Assembly: GCF_026168105.1 (NCBI RefSeq)
Contig: NZ_LBMW01000004.1
Location: forward strand, 62,001 to 126,000
DNA length: 64,000 nucleotides
Source: Streptomyces hygroscopicus
GTDB taxonomy: Bacteria; Actinomycetota; Actinomycetes; Streptomycetales; Streptomycetaceae
Direction: 5' to 3'
Shown here piece after piece: positions 9,239 through 17,582 of the stretch (the stretch's first letter is position 1; each line of letters starts with the position of its first letter). Position numbers and translations under genes: made by a program. The notes under the pieces were generated by a model. The model saw only the letters and a program-made list of their open reading frames with translations. It ran no database searches and was not told the DNA's origin.

Positions 9239-10144
9239 GTGAAGCGCTTCGAGCGGCTCGAACGGATCCAGCGCCTGGACCCGGAGAAGGACGCTCTGGA
9301 GATCTACCAGCTCAGTGCCGCGTACGAGTTCCCCTGGGACTACACGCGCGCCCTCGAACTCGCCCTCTATCGCACCTACGCGGTTCCCGCCATCGGCCGA
9401 CTGCTCGCCGAGACCGCGGAGCTCACGGACCGCACACAGAAGCGCTACGACGACACCGCGTTGCTCCTCGACACGGTTCTCGAGCACGGCTTCGACAGCG
9501 ACGAGGGCCGCACCGCGATCCGCCGCATCAACCAGATGCACCGCAGTTACGACATCGGCAACGAGGACATGCGATACGTGCTCTGCACCTTCGTGGTGAT
9601 GCCGAAGCGGTGGATCGACGCCTATGGCTGGCGCAGGCTGTCCCGCCACGAGACGATCGCTTCCGTCGTGCACTACCGCACTCTGGGGCGCCACATGGGA
9701 ATCAAGGACATCCCGGAGACGTACGAGGAGTTCGAGGGCTGTCTCGACGCCTACGAGGGGGCCCACTTCGCCTGGGACCCGCAAGCGCGCCGTGTGTCGG
9801 ACGCGACCCTGGACCTCATGGCCTCCTGGTACCCGCGCCCGCTCGCACCGCTCCTGCGCCGGGTGACACTCTCCCTGCTCGACGATCCGCTCCTGCGGGC
9901 CTTCCGCTATGAGCCGCCGGGCGCCGCCACGCGCGCGTTGGTGCGCCGCACGGTCCGCGCCCGTGGCCGTCTCGTCCGTCTCATGCCACCGCGCCGCGCT
10001 TCGCACTTCGCACGGCAGAACTGGGAGATCAAGGGCTACCCGAACGGCTATCGCGTTGCCGACCTGGGCACATATCCGGTCCCCGGCATGAAGGGCTGCC
10101 CCGTCCGGCAGGCGAGGCCGTCAGCCACCACGCCCTCCGAGTGA
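9239..10144 (+). CDS. oxygenase MpaB-family protein (DUF2236-like)
   Basis: A 301-residue protein with the hallmark segment of the MpaB/latex-clearing-protein family: INQMHRSYDIGNEDMRYVLC followed by PKRWIDAYGWRRLSRHE. Characterised relatives are b-type haem proteins that cleave or oxidise lipophilic substrates (rubber, mycophenolate side chains), and the His in QMHRSY is a candidate haem-pocket residue. The start is GTG with AAGGGGGA upstream, and no signal peptide is visible, unlike secreted Lcp. The substrate is unknown. The C-terminal 40 residues are basic and family-variable. Confidence 0.8.
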   Translation: MKRFERLERIQRLDPEKDALEIYQLSAAYEFPWDYTRALELALYRTYAVPAIGRLLAETAELTDRTQKRYDDTALLLDTVLEHGFDSDEGRTAIRRINQMHRSYDIGNEDMRYVLCTFVVMPKRWIDAYGWRRLSRHETIASVVHYRTLGRHMGIKDIPETYEEFEGCLDAYEGAHFAWDPQARRVSDATLDLMASWYPRPLAPLLRRVTLSLLDDPLLRAFRYEPPGAATRALVRRTVRARGRLVRLMPPRRASHFARQNWEIKGYPNGYRVADLGTYPVPGMKGCPVRQARPSATTPSE

Positions 10145-11191
10145 GTCGAGGGTCGTTCGCAGCCGGCCCGGCCCGGCCCGGGGCGTGGCCCGGGCGATGT
10201 CGACCAGAACCCGCCGGCCGACGCGGGCAGCAGCGGCACAGCCACGTATTCGGAAGACGAATACGTGGAAAACGGCGGTCACGCGCGTGTGCTCGAGAAG
10301 ATCGGTCCCGCCTGGGCGGCGACCATGCGCCTCGCCGACCCGCGCAACCTGCACCGCACGGCGACCAACCTCACGCGTGGTACGAACCCCACGATGCGCC
10401 GCATGCTCGAGGGCCTGAAGGCGGATCGCGTCTACCTCCAGGGCGAACTGAGCGGTGCGCTCGACGGCAGGGAAGGCCTGGAGTCCGCGGGAGTCCGCGT
10501 GGTGTCCGTACCCGGCGCCGGACACAACGTCATGTTCGACAGTCCCGATTCTGGTGGCCGAGGTGGCGGGGCGCGGTTGAGGCTCACCCCTCCCGGAGGC
10601 CAGGGCGAGGAAACGGGCGTCCTCGTCCAGGTACGACGTCATGCGCCAGCCGGAGCCGGCAAGCAGGGGACCGAGGTTGGACTCGGCGCGCAGATCGTCG
10701 GGGGTGATCTGCCGGCCCTGACGGGCCGCGAGGGCCGCCCGGCCGATCGGATGGAAGAGCGCGAGCAGGCCACCGGGCCGCACAACGCGCGCCAACTCCC
10801 GGAGGTTCTCGGCCGGGTGGGGGAGATGCGCGATCAGACCCGCCGCGAACACCGCGTCGAGGGACTGCGAACGCAGGGGAAGCGCGGCCACGTCGGCCAG
10901 CAGCAACCGCCCGTCGCGGTCCCGTCCGGCCCGTACCGCGGTCGCCAGCATCGCCGGGGTCAGATCAGCCCCCAGGACCACACCGGAGGGCCCCACGGCC
11001 GCACGCAGGGGCGTGAGGGCCCGGCCCGTTCCGCAGCCCGCGTCGAGTACGCGGTCACCCTCGCGCAGCCGCAGAGCGGCCACCGCGGCGGCGTACGCCG
11101 GGCCGTCGTCGGGAAACCGCGTGTCCCAGTCGGCTGCGCGGGCGGCGAAGAACTCCTGGACGTGTGTGTGATCGTCGCTCATGCTCCGCAT
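10121..11191 (-). CDS. class I SAM-dependent methyltransferase with read-through C-terminus
   Basis: Residues 1 to about 204 form a Rossmann methyltransferase: motif I VLDAGCGTGRALT, the motif II acid in LGADLTP, LLLADVAALPL, and the post-motif LARVVRPGGLLALFHP. GAGGAATC lies upstream of MRSMSDDH; the second ATG (MSDDH) is an alternative. The domain should end near FLALASGRG, but the frame continues for about 150 residues antisense to the hydrolase remnant and has no similarity to methyltransferases. A single inserted base in the GGGAGGGG run would create TGA at the expected place. The gene is either frameshifted at its end or truncated by the event that broke the hydrolase. Substrate unknown. 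Confidence 0.7.
   Translation of the reverse strand: MRSMSDDHTHVQEFFAARAADWDTRFPDDGPAYAAAVAALRLREGDRVLDAGCGTGRALTPLRAAVGPSGVVLGADLTPAMLATAVRAGRDRDGRLLLADVAALPLRSQSLDAVFAAGLIAHLPHPAENLRELARVVRPGGLLALFHPIGRAALAARQGRQITPDDLRAESNLGPLLAGSGWRMTSYLDEDARFLALASGRGEPQPRPATSATRIGTVEHDVVSGAGYGHHADSRGLQAFPAVERTAQFALEVDAIRLQALEHAAHRGVRTTREVGRRAVQVARVGEAHGRRPGGTDLLEHTRVTAVFHVFVFRIRGCAAAARVGRRVLVDIARATPRAGPGRLRTTLDSLGGRGG
10190..10580 (+). pseudogene. alpha/beta hydrolase, C-terminal remnant with frameshift
   Basis: The plus strand encodes an open segment that resembles the last third of an alpha/beta hydrolase. It has a lid/helix region (ENGGHARVLEKIGPAW, then TMRLADP) and a C-terminal part with LKADRVYLQGELSGALDG and the catalytic-His region VPGAGHNVMFDSPDS. 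No start codon or N-terminal two-thirds exist: the frame begins inside the space after the oxygenase stop. Removing one G near 10551-10555 restores the ending SVAEVAGRG and a TGA at 10578. Truncation plus frameshift make it a relic. Confidence 0.7.
10242..10268. repeat. perfect 10-bp inverted repeat
   Basis: CCACGTATTC and GAATACGTGG flank a 7-nt spacer. It lies inside the hydrolase remnant, so it may be accidental coding sequence or mark a rearrangement. Confidence 0.6.
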
Positions 11192-11334
11192 GATTCCTCA
11201 CCTTCACGAAGGATGTCGCGGCGCACACGTTCGAGCGGGACGCGATCGTTCCAGGGCTCCCCTTCGTCAGATTCCAACAGCTTTCGAAATGCGCCCCCAC
11301 CGTGCGCCCATGCCCCCGCTAGCGTCCCGGGGCC

Positions 11335-12108
11335 ATGGGACATCTGGACCACGCCACCTTCGGCTGGCTGACCCCCGTGCTGTCGTACGTGATGGCATGC
11401 ATAGGCGCCGCTCTGGGGCTGCGCTGCACTGTCCGCGCGCTCGGCGCCACCGGCAGGTCGCGGCGCAACTGGCTCGTCACCGCGGCCTCGGCCATCGGCA
11501 CCGGCATCTGGACCATGCACTTCGTGGCGATGCTCGGCTTCGGCGTCACCGGCACCGAGATCCGCTACGACGTGCCGCTGACCATCCTCAGCCTGCTCGT
11601 CGCCGTGGTCGTCGTCGGCGTCGGCGTCTTCGCCGTCGGCTACAGCCGGGACCGGGCCCGAGCTCTCTTCCTCGGCGGACTCACCACCGGCCTCGGCGTC
11701 GCGAGCATGCATTACCTGGGCATGGCGGCGCTGCGGCTGCACGGAGCGGTGCACTACGACCCGGTACTCGTGGGGCTGTCCGTGCTGATCGCCGTGGTCG
11801 CGGCGACCGCGGCCCTGTGGGCGGGCCTCAACATCAAGTCGCCCGTCGCGGTCACCGTCGCCTCGCTCGTCATGGGGGCTGCCGTCAGCAGCATGCACTA
11901 CACCGGGATGTTCGCGGTGAGCGTGCAGGTCACACCGTCCGGCGCGGCCCTGCCCGGGGCCACGGCGATGCAGTTCATCTTCCCCCTCGCCGTCGGCCTC
12001 GGGTCCTATCTCTTCCTGACCTCGGCGTTCGTCGCGCTGTCGCCGACCACCGGGGAGCGCGAGGCCTCCGCGTCCGCCCAGCGACCGGTCGAGACCGCGG
12101 CCCGCTGA
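11335..12108 (+). CDS. MHYT-domain membrane sensor protein
   Basis: A 257-residue integral membrane protein with about seven helices and the three diagnostic MHYT-type motifs: MHFVAM (61-66), MHYLGM (125-130) and MHYTGM (187-192). The motif Met/His residues at the membrane face are proposed to bind copper and sense a small ligand such as O2, CO or NO. Unlike many MHYT proteins it has no attached GGDEF/EAL or kinase domain, only a short Glu/Ser tail. It lies 43 bp upstream of cvnA on the same strand, so it may be the sensory membrane partner of the conservon (inference). Confidence 0.92.
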   Translation: MGHLDHATFGWLTPVLSYVMACIGAALGLRCTVRALGATGRSRRNWLVTAASAIGTGIWTMHFVAMLGFGVTGTEIRYDVPLTILSLLVAVVVVGVGVFAVGYSRDRARALFLGGLTTGLGVASMHYLGMAALRLHGAVHYDPVLVGLSVLIAVVAATAALWAGLNIKSPVAVTVASLVMGAAVSSMHYTGMFAVSVQVTPSGAALPGATAMQFIFPLAVGLGSYLFLTSAFVALSPTTGEREASASAQRPVETAAR

Positions 12109-12151
12109 GCGCCGGCCCGGGACGACACGCCACACACCGAGCGAGGAGGCC

Positions 12152-14671
12152 ATGCGAACACCCCGCAGGACACGCAGCCCAGGCGACGAACCGCCACTCC
12201 GGACCCCGGTGCGGGGCCGCCGCGCGCACGCCGGGCCACCCGCCGATGAACGCACGAGGACCGACGAGCCCGGCGGCCCGGAACCGACCCGCACACACAT
12301 GCGAGCGGGAAGGTGGCGCCTGCGCCCCCGCACCGTCCGTGCGAAGATCGTCTGCCTGCTGATGGTGCCTGTGATCTCCCTGCTCGCCCTGTGGGCGTAC
12401 GCCACCGTGAGCACCGCCCAGGACATGGCGCGGCTGCGCCAACTCCAGCGGGTGGACTCCACCGTGCGTGCCCCGCTCGCCGACGCCGTGGCGGCGCTCC
12501 AGGACGAACGCGTGGCCGCAGTGCGGTATGCGACCAACCCCGCCGCGCAGCAGCAGAGCGATCTGAAGGCACTCGCCGGCCGCACCGACCAGGACGTGGC
12601 CAAGCTGCGGCTCGGAGACCACAACACCGTCGCCGACGGAGCCGACCTCCCCTCCGGAGTGGCCGACCGTCTCGCGGCCTTCGTCACCGCAGCGGAGCGT
12701 CTGCGGCCCCTGCGCAACGACGTTCTCGCCCACCGGGCCCGCTGGGACACGACGTACGGGCAGTACACCGAGACCATCGCTGCGGCGTTCGGCGTGGGCG
12801 GCGCGCTCACCGGCGTCCAGAACGCCGACCTCGGCTCCGACGCGCGCGTACTGCTCGAGTTCTCCCGCGCAGGGGAGTCGCTCGCCCAGGAGGACGCGGT
12901 CCTCTCCAGCGCCCGCCTCGCCAGAACCCTCGACGGCCGACGCCTCAGCATGTTCACCGGCGCCGTCGGCACACGCCGCGCCCTGACCGCGTCCGCCGCC
13001 GCCGACCTGCGCGGTTCCGAACGCGCCGCCTGGCGCCACCTCGCGCAGGGCGGAGACTACGCAGACGTCGGCGCCGTCGAGGACAAGGTGCTCTCCGCCC
13101 GGCCCGGAACGACGGCCATCGCCGCCGCCCCCGAAGCCGTCTGGAATCCGGCCCACGCGCGCGTGCAGGACGGCATGCGAACCATCGAAGCGGACGCGGG
13201 CGGCGGTGTCGCGCGCCGGGCCGACCCGCTCACCCGTGGCGCGCTCAGCCCCGCCGGTGCGGCCGTCCTCTTCGGCCTGGCCGCCGTCGCCGCATCGCTC
13301 GTCATCTCCGTACGCATCGGACGCGGACTCGTCATCGAGCTGATCAGCCTGCGCAACAGTGCCCTGGAGATCGCACGCCGCAAACTTCCGCAAGCCATGC
13401 GCAAGTTGCGGGCCGGTGAAGAGATCGACGTCGACGCCGAAGCACCGCCCGGACCGCCGGCCGAGGACGAGACCGGGCAGGTCGCCGAGGCACTGGGCAC
13501 AGTGCACCGCGCCGCCCTGCGCGCCGCCGCGGAGCGCGCGGAACTCGCCAGCGGCATCTCCGGCGTCTTCGTCAACCTCGCCCGGCGCAGTCAGATCCTG
13601 GTGCACCGCCAGCTCAGCCTGCTCGACAGCATGGAACGCCGCTCCGACGACCCGAGCGAACTCAGCGACCTCTTCCGCCTCGACCACCTGACCACGCGTA
13701 TGCGCCGTCACGCCGAGAGCCTCATCATCCTCTCCGGATCCGCACCGGGCCGCGCCTGGCGCATGCCCGTCTCGCTGACCAACGTCGTACGCGCCGCCGT
13801 CTCCGAAATCGAGGACTACGCGCGCGTGGAGGTACGACAACTCCCCGACGCCTCCGTGATCGGCGCCGCGGTCGCCGACCTCACGCACCTCCTCGCCGAG
13901 ATCATCGAGAACGCCGCCCAGTTCTCCCCGCCCCACACACGCGTACGCGTCAGCGGAGAGCCAGTGGGCAACGGGTACGCCCTCGAGGTGGAGGATCGGG
14001 GCCTCGGTATGGGCAAGGAGACCCTGGCCGAGGCCAACCGGCGTATCGAACAGTCCGAGGCGCTCGATCTGTTCGACAGCGACCGGCTCGGGCTCTTCGT
14101 CGTCAGCAGGCTCGCTTCCAGGCAGGGGATCAAGGTGCATCTGCGGACCTCGCCCTACGGCGGAACGACCGCAGTCGTCCTCCTTCCGACCGCTCTCCTG
14201 CACAGCGGCGCGGCGGAACGTTCGACTCGCACGGCGGGCAACGAGCGGCACGAGGAACGTGAGTACGCGCGCGTGACGGCCGACGCGATGCGCACGGAAC
14301 TCGTCGAACAGGCCTCGGAACGGCCCGCCCTGGTGCGATCCGCCCAGGAAGCGTCCGTCGGCTCCGTACCCCAGAGCCTGCCCCCCGAAGTCGCCACGCT
14401 GAGGCTGCACCACCCCGCGGACCACTCCGAGACCTCCGACGACCTTCCACGACGCGTAAGGCAGGCGAGCCTAGCCCCCCAACTGCGCGGAGAACGCGCG
14501 GAGGAGCCCCCGACCAGCGCTCGCGGCTCGCGGCCCGACGACGAGCGCACCCCCGAACTCGTACGGGACCGCATGGCGGCATACCGCGCGGGCTGGGCCC
14601 GCGGCGGTGGCCGCGTACCCGGTCGAGCTGCCGGTCCCGTTGGTGACAGCAGTGAAGGAGACCCTGCATGA
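12152..14671 (+). CDS. cvnA: conservon sensor kinase-like protein CvnA
   Basis: An 839-residue membrane protein. After a disordered basic N-terminus, helix 1 spans about residues 65-85 and helix 2 about 368-390. The 280 residues between form an extracytoplasmic nitrate-sensor-like helical domain. A HAMP-like linker and a degenerate dimerisation region (LVHRQLSLLDSMERR) precede a HATPase domain with N-box EIIENAAQFSPP (near 580) and G-box DRGLGMG (near 615). The C-terminal 150 residues are disordered. GAGGAGG precedes the ATG. In conservons the CvnA protein sits at the membrane with B, C and D in a complex compared to eukaryotic GPCR/G-protein signalling. It overlaps cvnB by 4 nt. A clear phospho-acceptor His is not obvious. 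Confidence 0.95.
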   Translation: MRTPRRTRSPGDEPPLRTPVRGRRAHAGPPADERTRTDEPGGPEPTRTHMRAGRWRLRPRTVRAKIVCLLMVPVISLLALWAYATVSTAQDMARLRQLQRVDSTVRAPLADAVAALQDERVAAVRYATNPAAQQQSDLKALAGRTDQDVAKLRLGDHNTVADGADLPSGVADRLAAFVTAAERLRPLRNDVLAHRARWDTTYGQYTETIAAAFGVGGALTGVQNADLGSDARVLLEFSRAGESLAQEDAVLSSARLARTLDGRRLSMFTGAVGTRRALTASAAADLRGSERAAWRHLAQGGDYADVGAVEDKVLSARPGTTAIAAAPEAVWNPAHARVQDGMRTIEADAGGGVARRADPLTRGALSPAGAAVLFGLAAVAASLVISVRIGRGLVIELISLRNSALEIARRKLPQAMRKLRAGEEIDVDAEAPPGPPAEDETGQVAEALGTVHRAALRAAAERAELASGISGVFVNLARRSQILVHRQLSLLDSMERRSDDPSELSDLFRLDHLTTRMRRHAESLIILSGSAPGRAWRMPVSLTNVVRAAVSEIEDYARVEVRQLPDASVIGAAVADLTHLLAEIIENAAQFSPPHTRVRVSGEPVGNGYALEVEDRGLGMGKETLAEANRRIEQSEALDLFDSDRLGLFVVSRLASRQGIKVHLRTSPYGGTTAVVLLPTALLHSGAAERSTRTAGNERHEEREYARVTADAMRTELVEQASERPALVRSAQEASVGSVPQSLPPEVATLRLHHPADHSETSDDLPRRVRQASLAPQLRGERAEEPPTSARGSRPDDERTPELVRDRMAAYRAGWARGGGRVPGRAAGPVGDSSEGDPA

Positions 14672-15105
14672 TCCAGGACCCGAGCGTGACGACCGGCCAC
14701 CGGTCGGGCGAAGTCGACTGGCTGCTGGATGACTTGGTGTTGCGCATCGGAGAGGTGCGGCATGCCGTGGTGCTCTCGAACGACGGGCTGGCGGTCGGTG
14801 CCTCCACCGACCTCACCCGCGAGGACGCGGAGCACCTCGCCGCCGTCGCCTCCGGCTTCCACAGCCTCGCCAAGGGCGCGGGGCGCCACTTCGGCGCCGG
14901 AGGAGTGCGCCAGACGATGGTGGAGATGGAAGACGGCTTTCTCTTCGTGGCGGCCGCCGGCCACGGCTCATGCCTCGCCGTCCTCACCGCCGTCACGGCC
15001 GACATCGGCCTGGTGGCGTACGAGATGGCGCGGTTGGTGAAGCGCGTGGGCGAGCATCTCTACACGCCGCCTCGAACGGCCGCGGGTCCACCCGCCGCGC
15101 GATGA
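14668..15105 (+). CDS. cvnB: Roadblock/LC7-domain protein CvnB
   Basis: A 145-residue Roadblock/LC7 protein, the type that acts as a regulator (GAP-like, by analogy with MglB) of small Ras-like GTPases. The domain spans residues 13-125 with the conserved core VDWLLDDLVLRIGEVRHAVV, the AEHLAAVASGFHSLAKG helix and the GGVRQTMVEMEDGFLFV strand. Its start overlaps the end of cvnA (ATGA), giving tight translational coupling. It is followed by cvnC after 19 bp. A second, very similar Roadblock gene occurs 1.8 kb downstream. Confidence 0.95.
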   Translation: MIQDPSVTTGHRSGEVDWLLDDLVLRIGEVRHAVVLSNDGLAVGASTDLTREDAEHLAAVASGFHSLAKGAGRHFGAGGVRQTMVEMEDGFLFVAAAGHGSCLAVLTAVTADIGLVAYEMARLVKRVGEHLYTPPRTAAGPPAAR

Positions 15106-15124
15106 GCGGCGAGGACGGTCGAAG

Positions 15125-15538
15125 ATGACCGAGGACACGACGGGCGTCCCCTTCCAGCCGGGCAGCCAGTGGTACGACCACGAGGCGGGACCCCTCGTCC
15201 GCCCCTACGCGATGACCGGCGGCCGCACCCAACCGGGTCCCTCCGGGGTGCGGTTCGACCTCATCGCCCTGGTGACGCTCGACACCGGGGCGCCGAACGC
15301 CGACGACGACACCTCGCTGGGCCCGGAACACCGCGCCCTGATCGAGCTGTGCCGCCGCGAGACACAGTCCGTCGCCGAACTCGCCGCCGGGGCCGATCTG
15401 CCCGTGGGCGTCGTCCGCGTGCTCCTCGGCGACCTCCTGGAATCGGGCTGCGTGACGGTCAGCCGTCCCGTACCGCCGGCTCAGTTGCCCGACGAACGGA
15501 TTCTGCGGGAGGTCATCAAGGGACTGAGGGCCTTGTAA
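15125..15538 (+). CDS. cvnC: DUF742 protein CvnC
   Basis: A 137-residue DUF742 protein. It has the typical start GSQWYDHEAGPLVRPYAMTGGRT and a C-terminal winged-helix-like half (LIELCRRETQSVAELAAGA, then VGVVRVLLGDLLESG). It is the third member of the conservon and is thought to belong to the membrane-associated complex. It starts 19 bp after cvnB. The 199 bp before cvnD is longer than in compact conservons and may hold a secondary promoter, but I see no clear -10/-35 pair. Confidence 0.93.
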   Translation: MTEDTTGVPFQPGSQWYDHEAGPLVRPYAMTGGRTQPGPSGVRFDLIALVTLDTGAPNADDDTSLGPEHRALIELCRRETQSVAELAAGADLPVGVVRVLLGDLLESGCVTVSRPVPPAQLPDERILREVIKGLRAL

Positions 15539-15737
15539 GCCGCGGCCCCGCACCGCACCACACGGGGACGGCCATGCACCCAGTTCCGCATCCATTCGGG
15601 CGCCAAATGGGCGAGAGCCGACCACATCGGTCAAATAGCGGTCCAACCACCACAGAGTCAAGCCGCAGTTGTCATGATGCTGAACCGCACGGATGCACTG
15701 ACGTCGACGTTGTCGGCACTCCCGAGAGAAGTGATCG

Positions 15738-16343
15738 ATGGTCTCCGAGCACTCCGACGCCACCGAGGACGAGATGTCCGCCCTGGCGTTGAAGATTTTG
15801 GTCGCCGGCGGATTCGGCGTGGGCAAGACCACCCTGGTGGGTGCGGTCAGCGAGATCAGGCCGCTGCGTACCGAGGAACTGCTCAGCGAAGCCGGTCAGT
15901 CCGTGGACGACACCGACGGCGTGGACCAGAAGGTCACGACGACAGTCGCCATGGACTTCGGGCGCATCACGATCCGCTCCGGACTCTCGCTCTACCTCTT
16001 CGGCACGCCCGGCCAGGACCGCTTCTGGTTTCTGTGGGACGAGCTCTCCCAGGGTGCCCTCGGCGCCGTCGTCCTCGCGGACACACGACGGCTCGAGGAC
16101 TGCTTCCCCGCGGTGGACTACTTCGAGCACCGGCGCATCCCCTTCGTGGTCGCCGTCAACTGCTTCCCGGGAGCCCGCGCCTATGGCGCCCATGACGTGT
16201 CGCGCGCCCTCGACCTCGACCGGGGCACGCCCGTGGTGCTCTGCGACGCACGCGACCGCGACTCCGGGAAGGAGGTGCTGATCCGCCTCGTCGAGTACGC
16301 CGGGCGGATGCACACCGCCCGACTTCTCGACTCCGTCGGCTGA
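15738..16343 (+). CDS. cvnD: conservon Ras-like GTPase CvnD
   Basis: A 201-residue small GTP-binding protein. P-loop GGFGVGKT lies at residues 24-31, switch II/G3 as FGTPGQDRFWF, and G4 is the variant NCFPG in place of NKxD, as is usual for conservon GTPases. AAGTG-type weak purines precede the ATG, and a second in-frame ATG (M13) exists. It completes cvnABCD and is probably regulated by CvnB. The stop lies 3 bp from the end of the convergent oxidoreductase gene. Confidence 0.94.
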   Translation: MVSEHSDATEDEMSALALKILVAGGFGVGKTTLVGAVSEIRPLRTEELLSEAGQSVDDTDGVDQKVTTTVAMDFGRITIRSGLSLYLFGTPGQDRFWFLWDELSQGALGAVVLADTRRLEDCFPAVDYFEHRRIPFVVAVNCFPGARAYGAHDVSRALDLDRGTPVVLCDARDRDSGKEVLIRLVEYAGRMHTARLLDSVG

Positions 16344-16346
16344 CTG

Positions 16347-16775
16347 CTATTCGGCGACGGCCGAGTACGCCAGCACCTTCTCGATCCGTAGGCGGACGAG
16401 GAGTTCTCCCGGAACCCCGTTGCGGGCGCCGAACTCCTCGGCGCGCTCCTCGCCCATGTACCGGCCGCCGAGTCGTGTCGCCCAGTACCGGACCTGCTCG
16501 AGGTCCTCGAACAGCTCCGCCCTCCCATGGAGCACCACGAAGCCATACGGCGGACGATCGTCGTCCACGCACAGGGCGACCCGGCCGTCCCTGGCCAGAT
16601 TCCGCCCCTTCACTGTCTCCTTCCCGGTGTTGAAGACCACGTCGTCGCCGTCCAGCAGGAACCAGATCGGTGCCACATGGGGACTGCCATCGGCACGTAC
16701 GGTGGCGAGCTTCCCGGTGCGGGTGCCGTGCGAGACGAAGCCCCGCCATTCCTCGTCGGTCATCTTCTGTGCCAT
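16347..16775 (-). CDS. PPOX-class F420- or FMN-dependent oxidoreductase
   Basis: A 142-residue pyridoxamine-5-phosphate-oxidase-fold protein with the split-barrel signature: GKLATVRADGSPHVAPIWF, then VVFNTGKETVKGRNLARDGRVALCVDD and YGFVVLHGRAELF. In actinobacteria such proteins bind F420 or FMN and reduce small conjugated substrates. AGGATGG before MAQKM supports this start; the longer frame adds 21 residues without a ribosome site. It converges on cvnD and is divergent from the second Roadblock gene, with 93 bp between. Confidence 0.88.
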   Translation of the reverse strand: MAQKMTDEEWRGFVSHGTRTGKLATVRADGSPHVAPIWFLLDGDDVVFNTGKETVKGRNLARDGRVALCVDDDRPPYGFVVLHGRAELFEDLEQVRYWATRLGGRYMGEERAEEFGARNGVPGELLVRLRIEKVLAYSAVAE

Positions 16776-16868
16776 GTGCCCATCCTGCTTGCCGGGAGGG
16801 CGGCTGTGGTGAAGGCTGGCTGATCGACCCTCCGGCAAGGAGAAGCGACATCACGGGGAGAGCGGACC

Positions 16869-17282
16869 ATGGCGCAGAACACGGAGCTCGGATGGCTCCT
16901 GGACGATCTGACCGAGCGCGTGGAACACATACGGCACGCTTTGGTGCTGTCCAACGACGGCTTGGTCACCAGCACCAGCACCGGACTTCGGCGCGAGGAC
17001 GCCGAGCATCTCGCCGCGGTTTCGTCGGGGCTGCACAGTCTGGCCAAGGGCTCGGGCCGGCACTTCGGCGCAGGTCAGGTGCGCCAGACCATGATCGAAT
17101 TCGATGACGCGATCCTGTTTGTCACCGCGGCCGGTCCCGGCAGCTGTCTGTGCGTGCTCAGTGCGTCCGAGGCCGACATCGGTCAGATAGCGTACGAGAT
17201 GACGCTTCTCGTGAACCGAGTCGGGGAGCACCTTGCCGTGGACGAGCGGCAGCAGGAGCGCACACCAACTGTCGACCTCTGA
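16869..17282 (+). CDS. orphan Roadblock/LC7-domain protein (CvnB paralogue)
   Basis: A 137-residue Roadblock/LC7 protein. It aligns along its length with CvnB of the adjacent conservon, sharing LVLSNDGL, REDAEHLAAV, HSLAKG, GRHFGAG, VRQTM, ADIG, AYEM and VGEHL. I estimate more than 55 percent identity, counted by eye. No cvnA, C or D follows it. It could exchange with CvnB in binding CvnD or form a heterodimer (inference). GGGAG lies upstream of the ATG. The next gene on the strand encodes a DUF6397-like protein after about 300 bp. Confidence 0.92.
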   Translation: MAQNTELGWLLDDLTERVEHIRHALVLSNDGLVTSTSTGLRREDAEHLAAVSSGLHSLAKGSGRHFGAGQVRQTMIEFDDAILFVTAAGPGSCLCVLSASEADIGQIAYEMTLLVNRVGEHLAVDERQQERTPTVDL

Positions 17283-17582
17283 GGGCCGGGACGCACTTCG
17301 GCTGAGGTTTCTGGGCGCCGGGACGTACGCCGACTGTTGGCCTTCGAGCGCGGTCGTACTCCGGCTGTGGACCCAGGGTTGAGGACGCGCGTCCGCCGTG
17401 CACCGGCGGCTCCAGCCTGTGCCCTTGAGTGCGCCTGCTGTGAGGCAGAGCATCTGACCTGCGGAAACGAACGGAAGACGGAGTTATCCACAGGCAGATT
17501 CCGGGATCCGGCGATCCGGCTACGGTTTTTCCGAAGCGGACGCACAAGGCGCTCGCAGCAGACTCCACGGGGGAGAACTGCC
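17283..17582 (+). promoter_or_regulatory. 300-bp leader with a DnaA-box-like 9-mer
   Basis: The stretch between the Roadblock gene and the DUF6397-like gene has no supported gene. It contains TTATCCACA (17484-17492), a DnaA-box match, followed by a GGATCCGG/CCGGATCC-like imperfect palindrome (about 17503-17520) about 65-80 bp before the start, a plausible promoter-proximal element. The ribosome site GGGGGAG lies 9 nt before the ATG. Confidence 0.3.

Noticed and set aside
11975..14425. 816-aa minus-strand open frame
   Set aside because: Antisense to cvnA, which has kinase motifs and correct ribosome sites.
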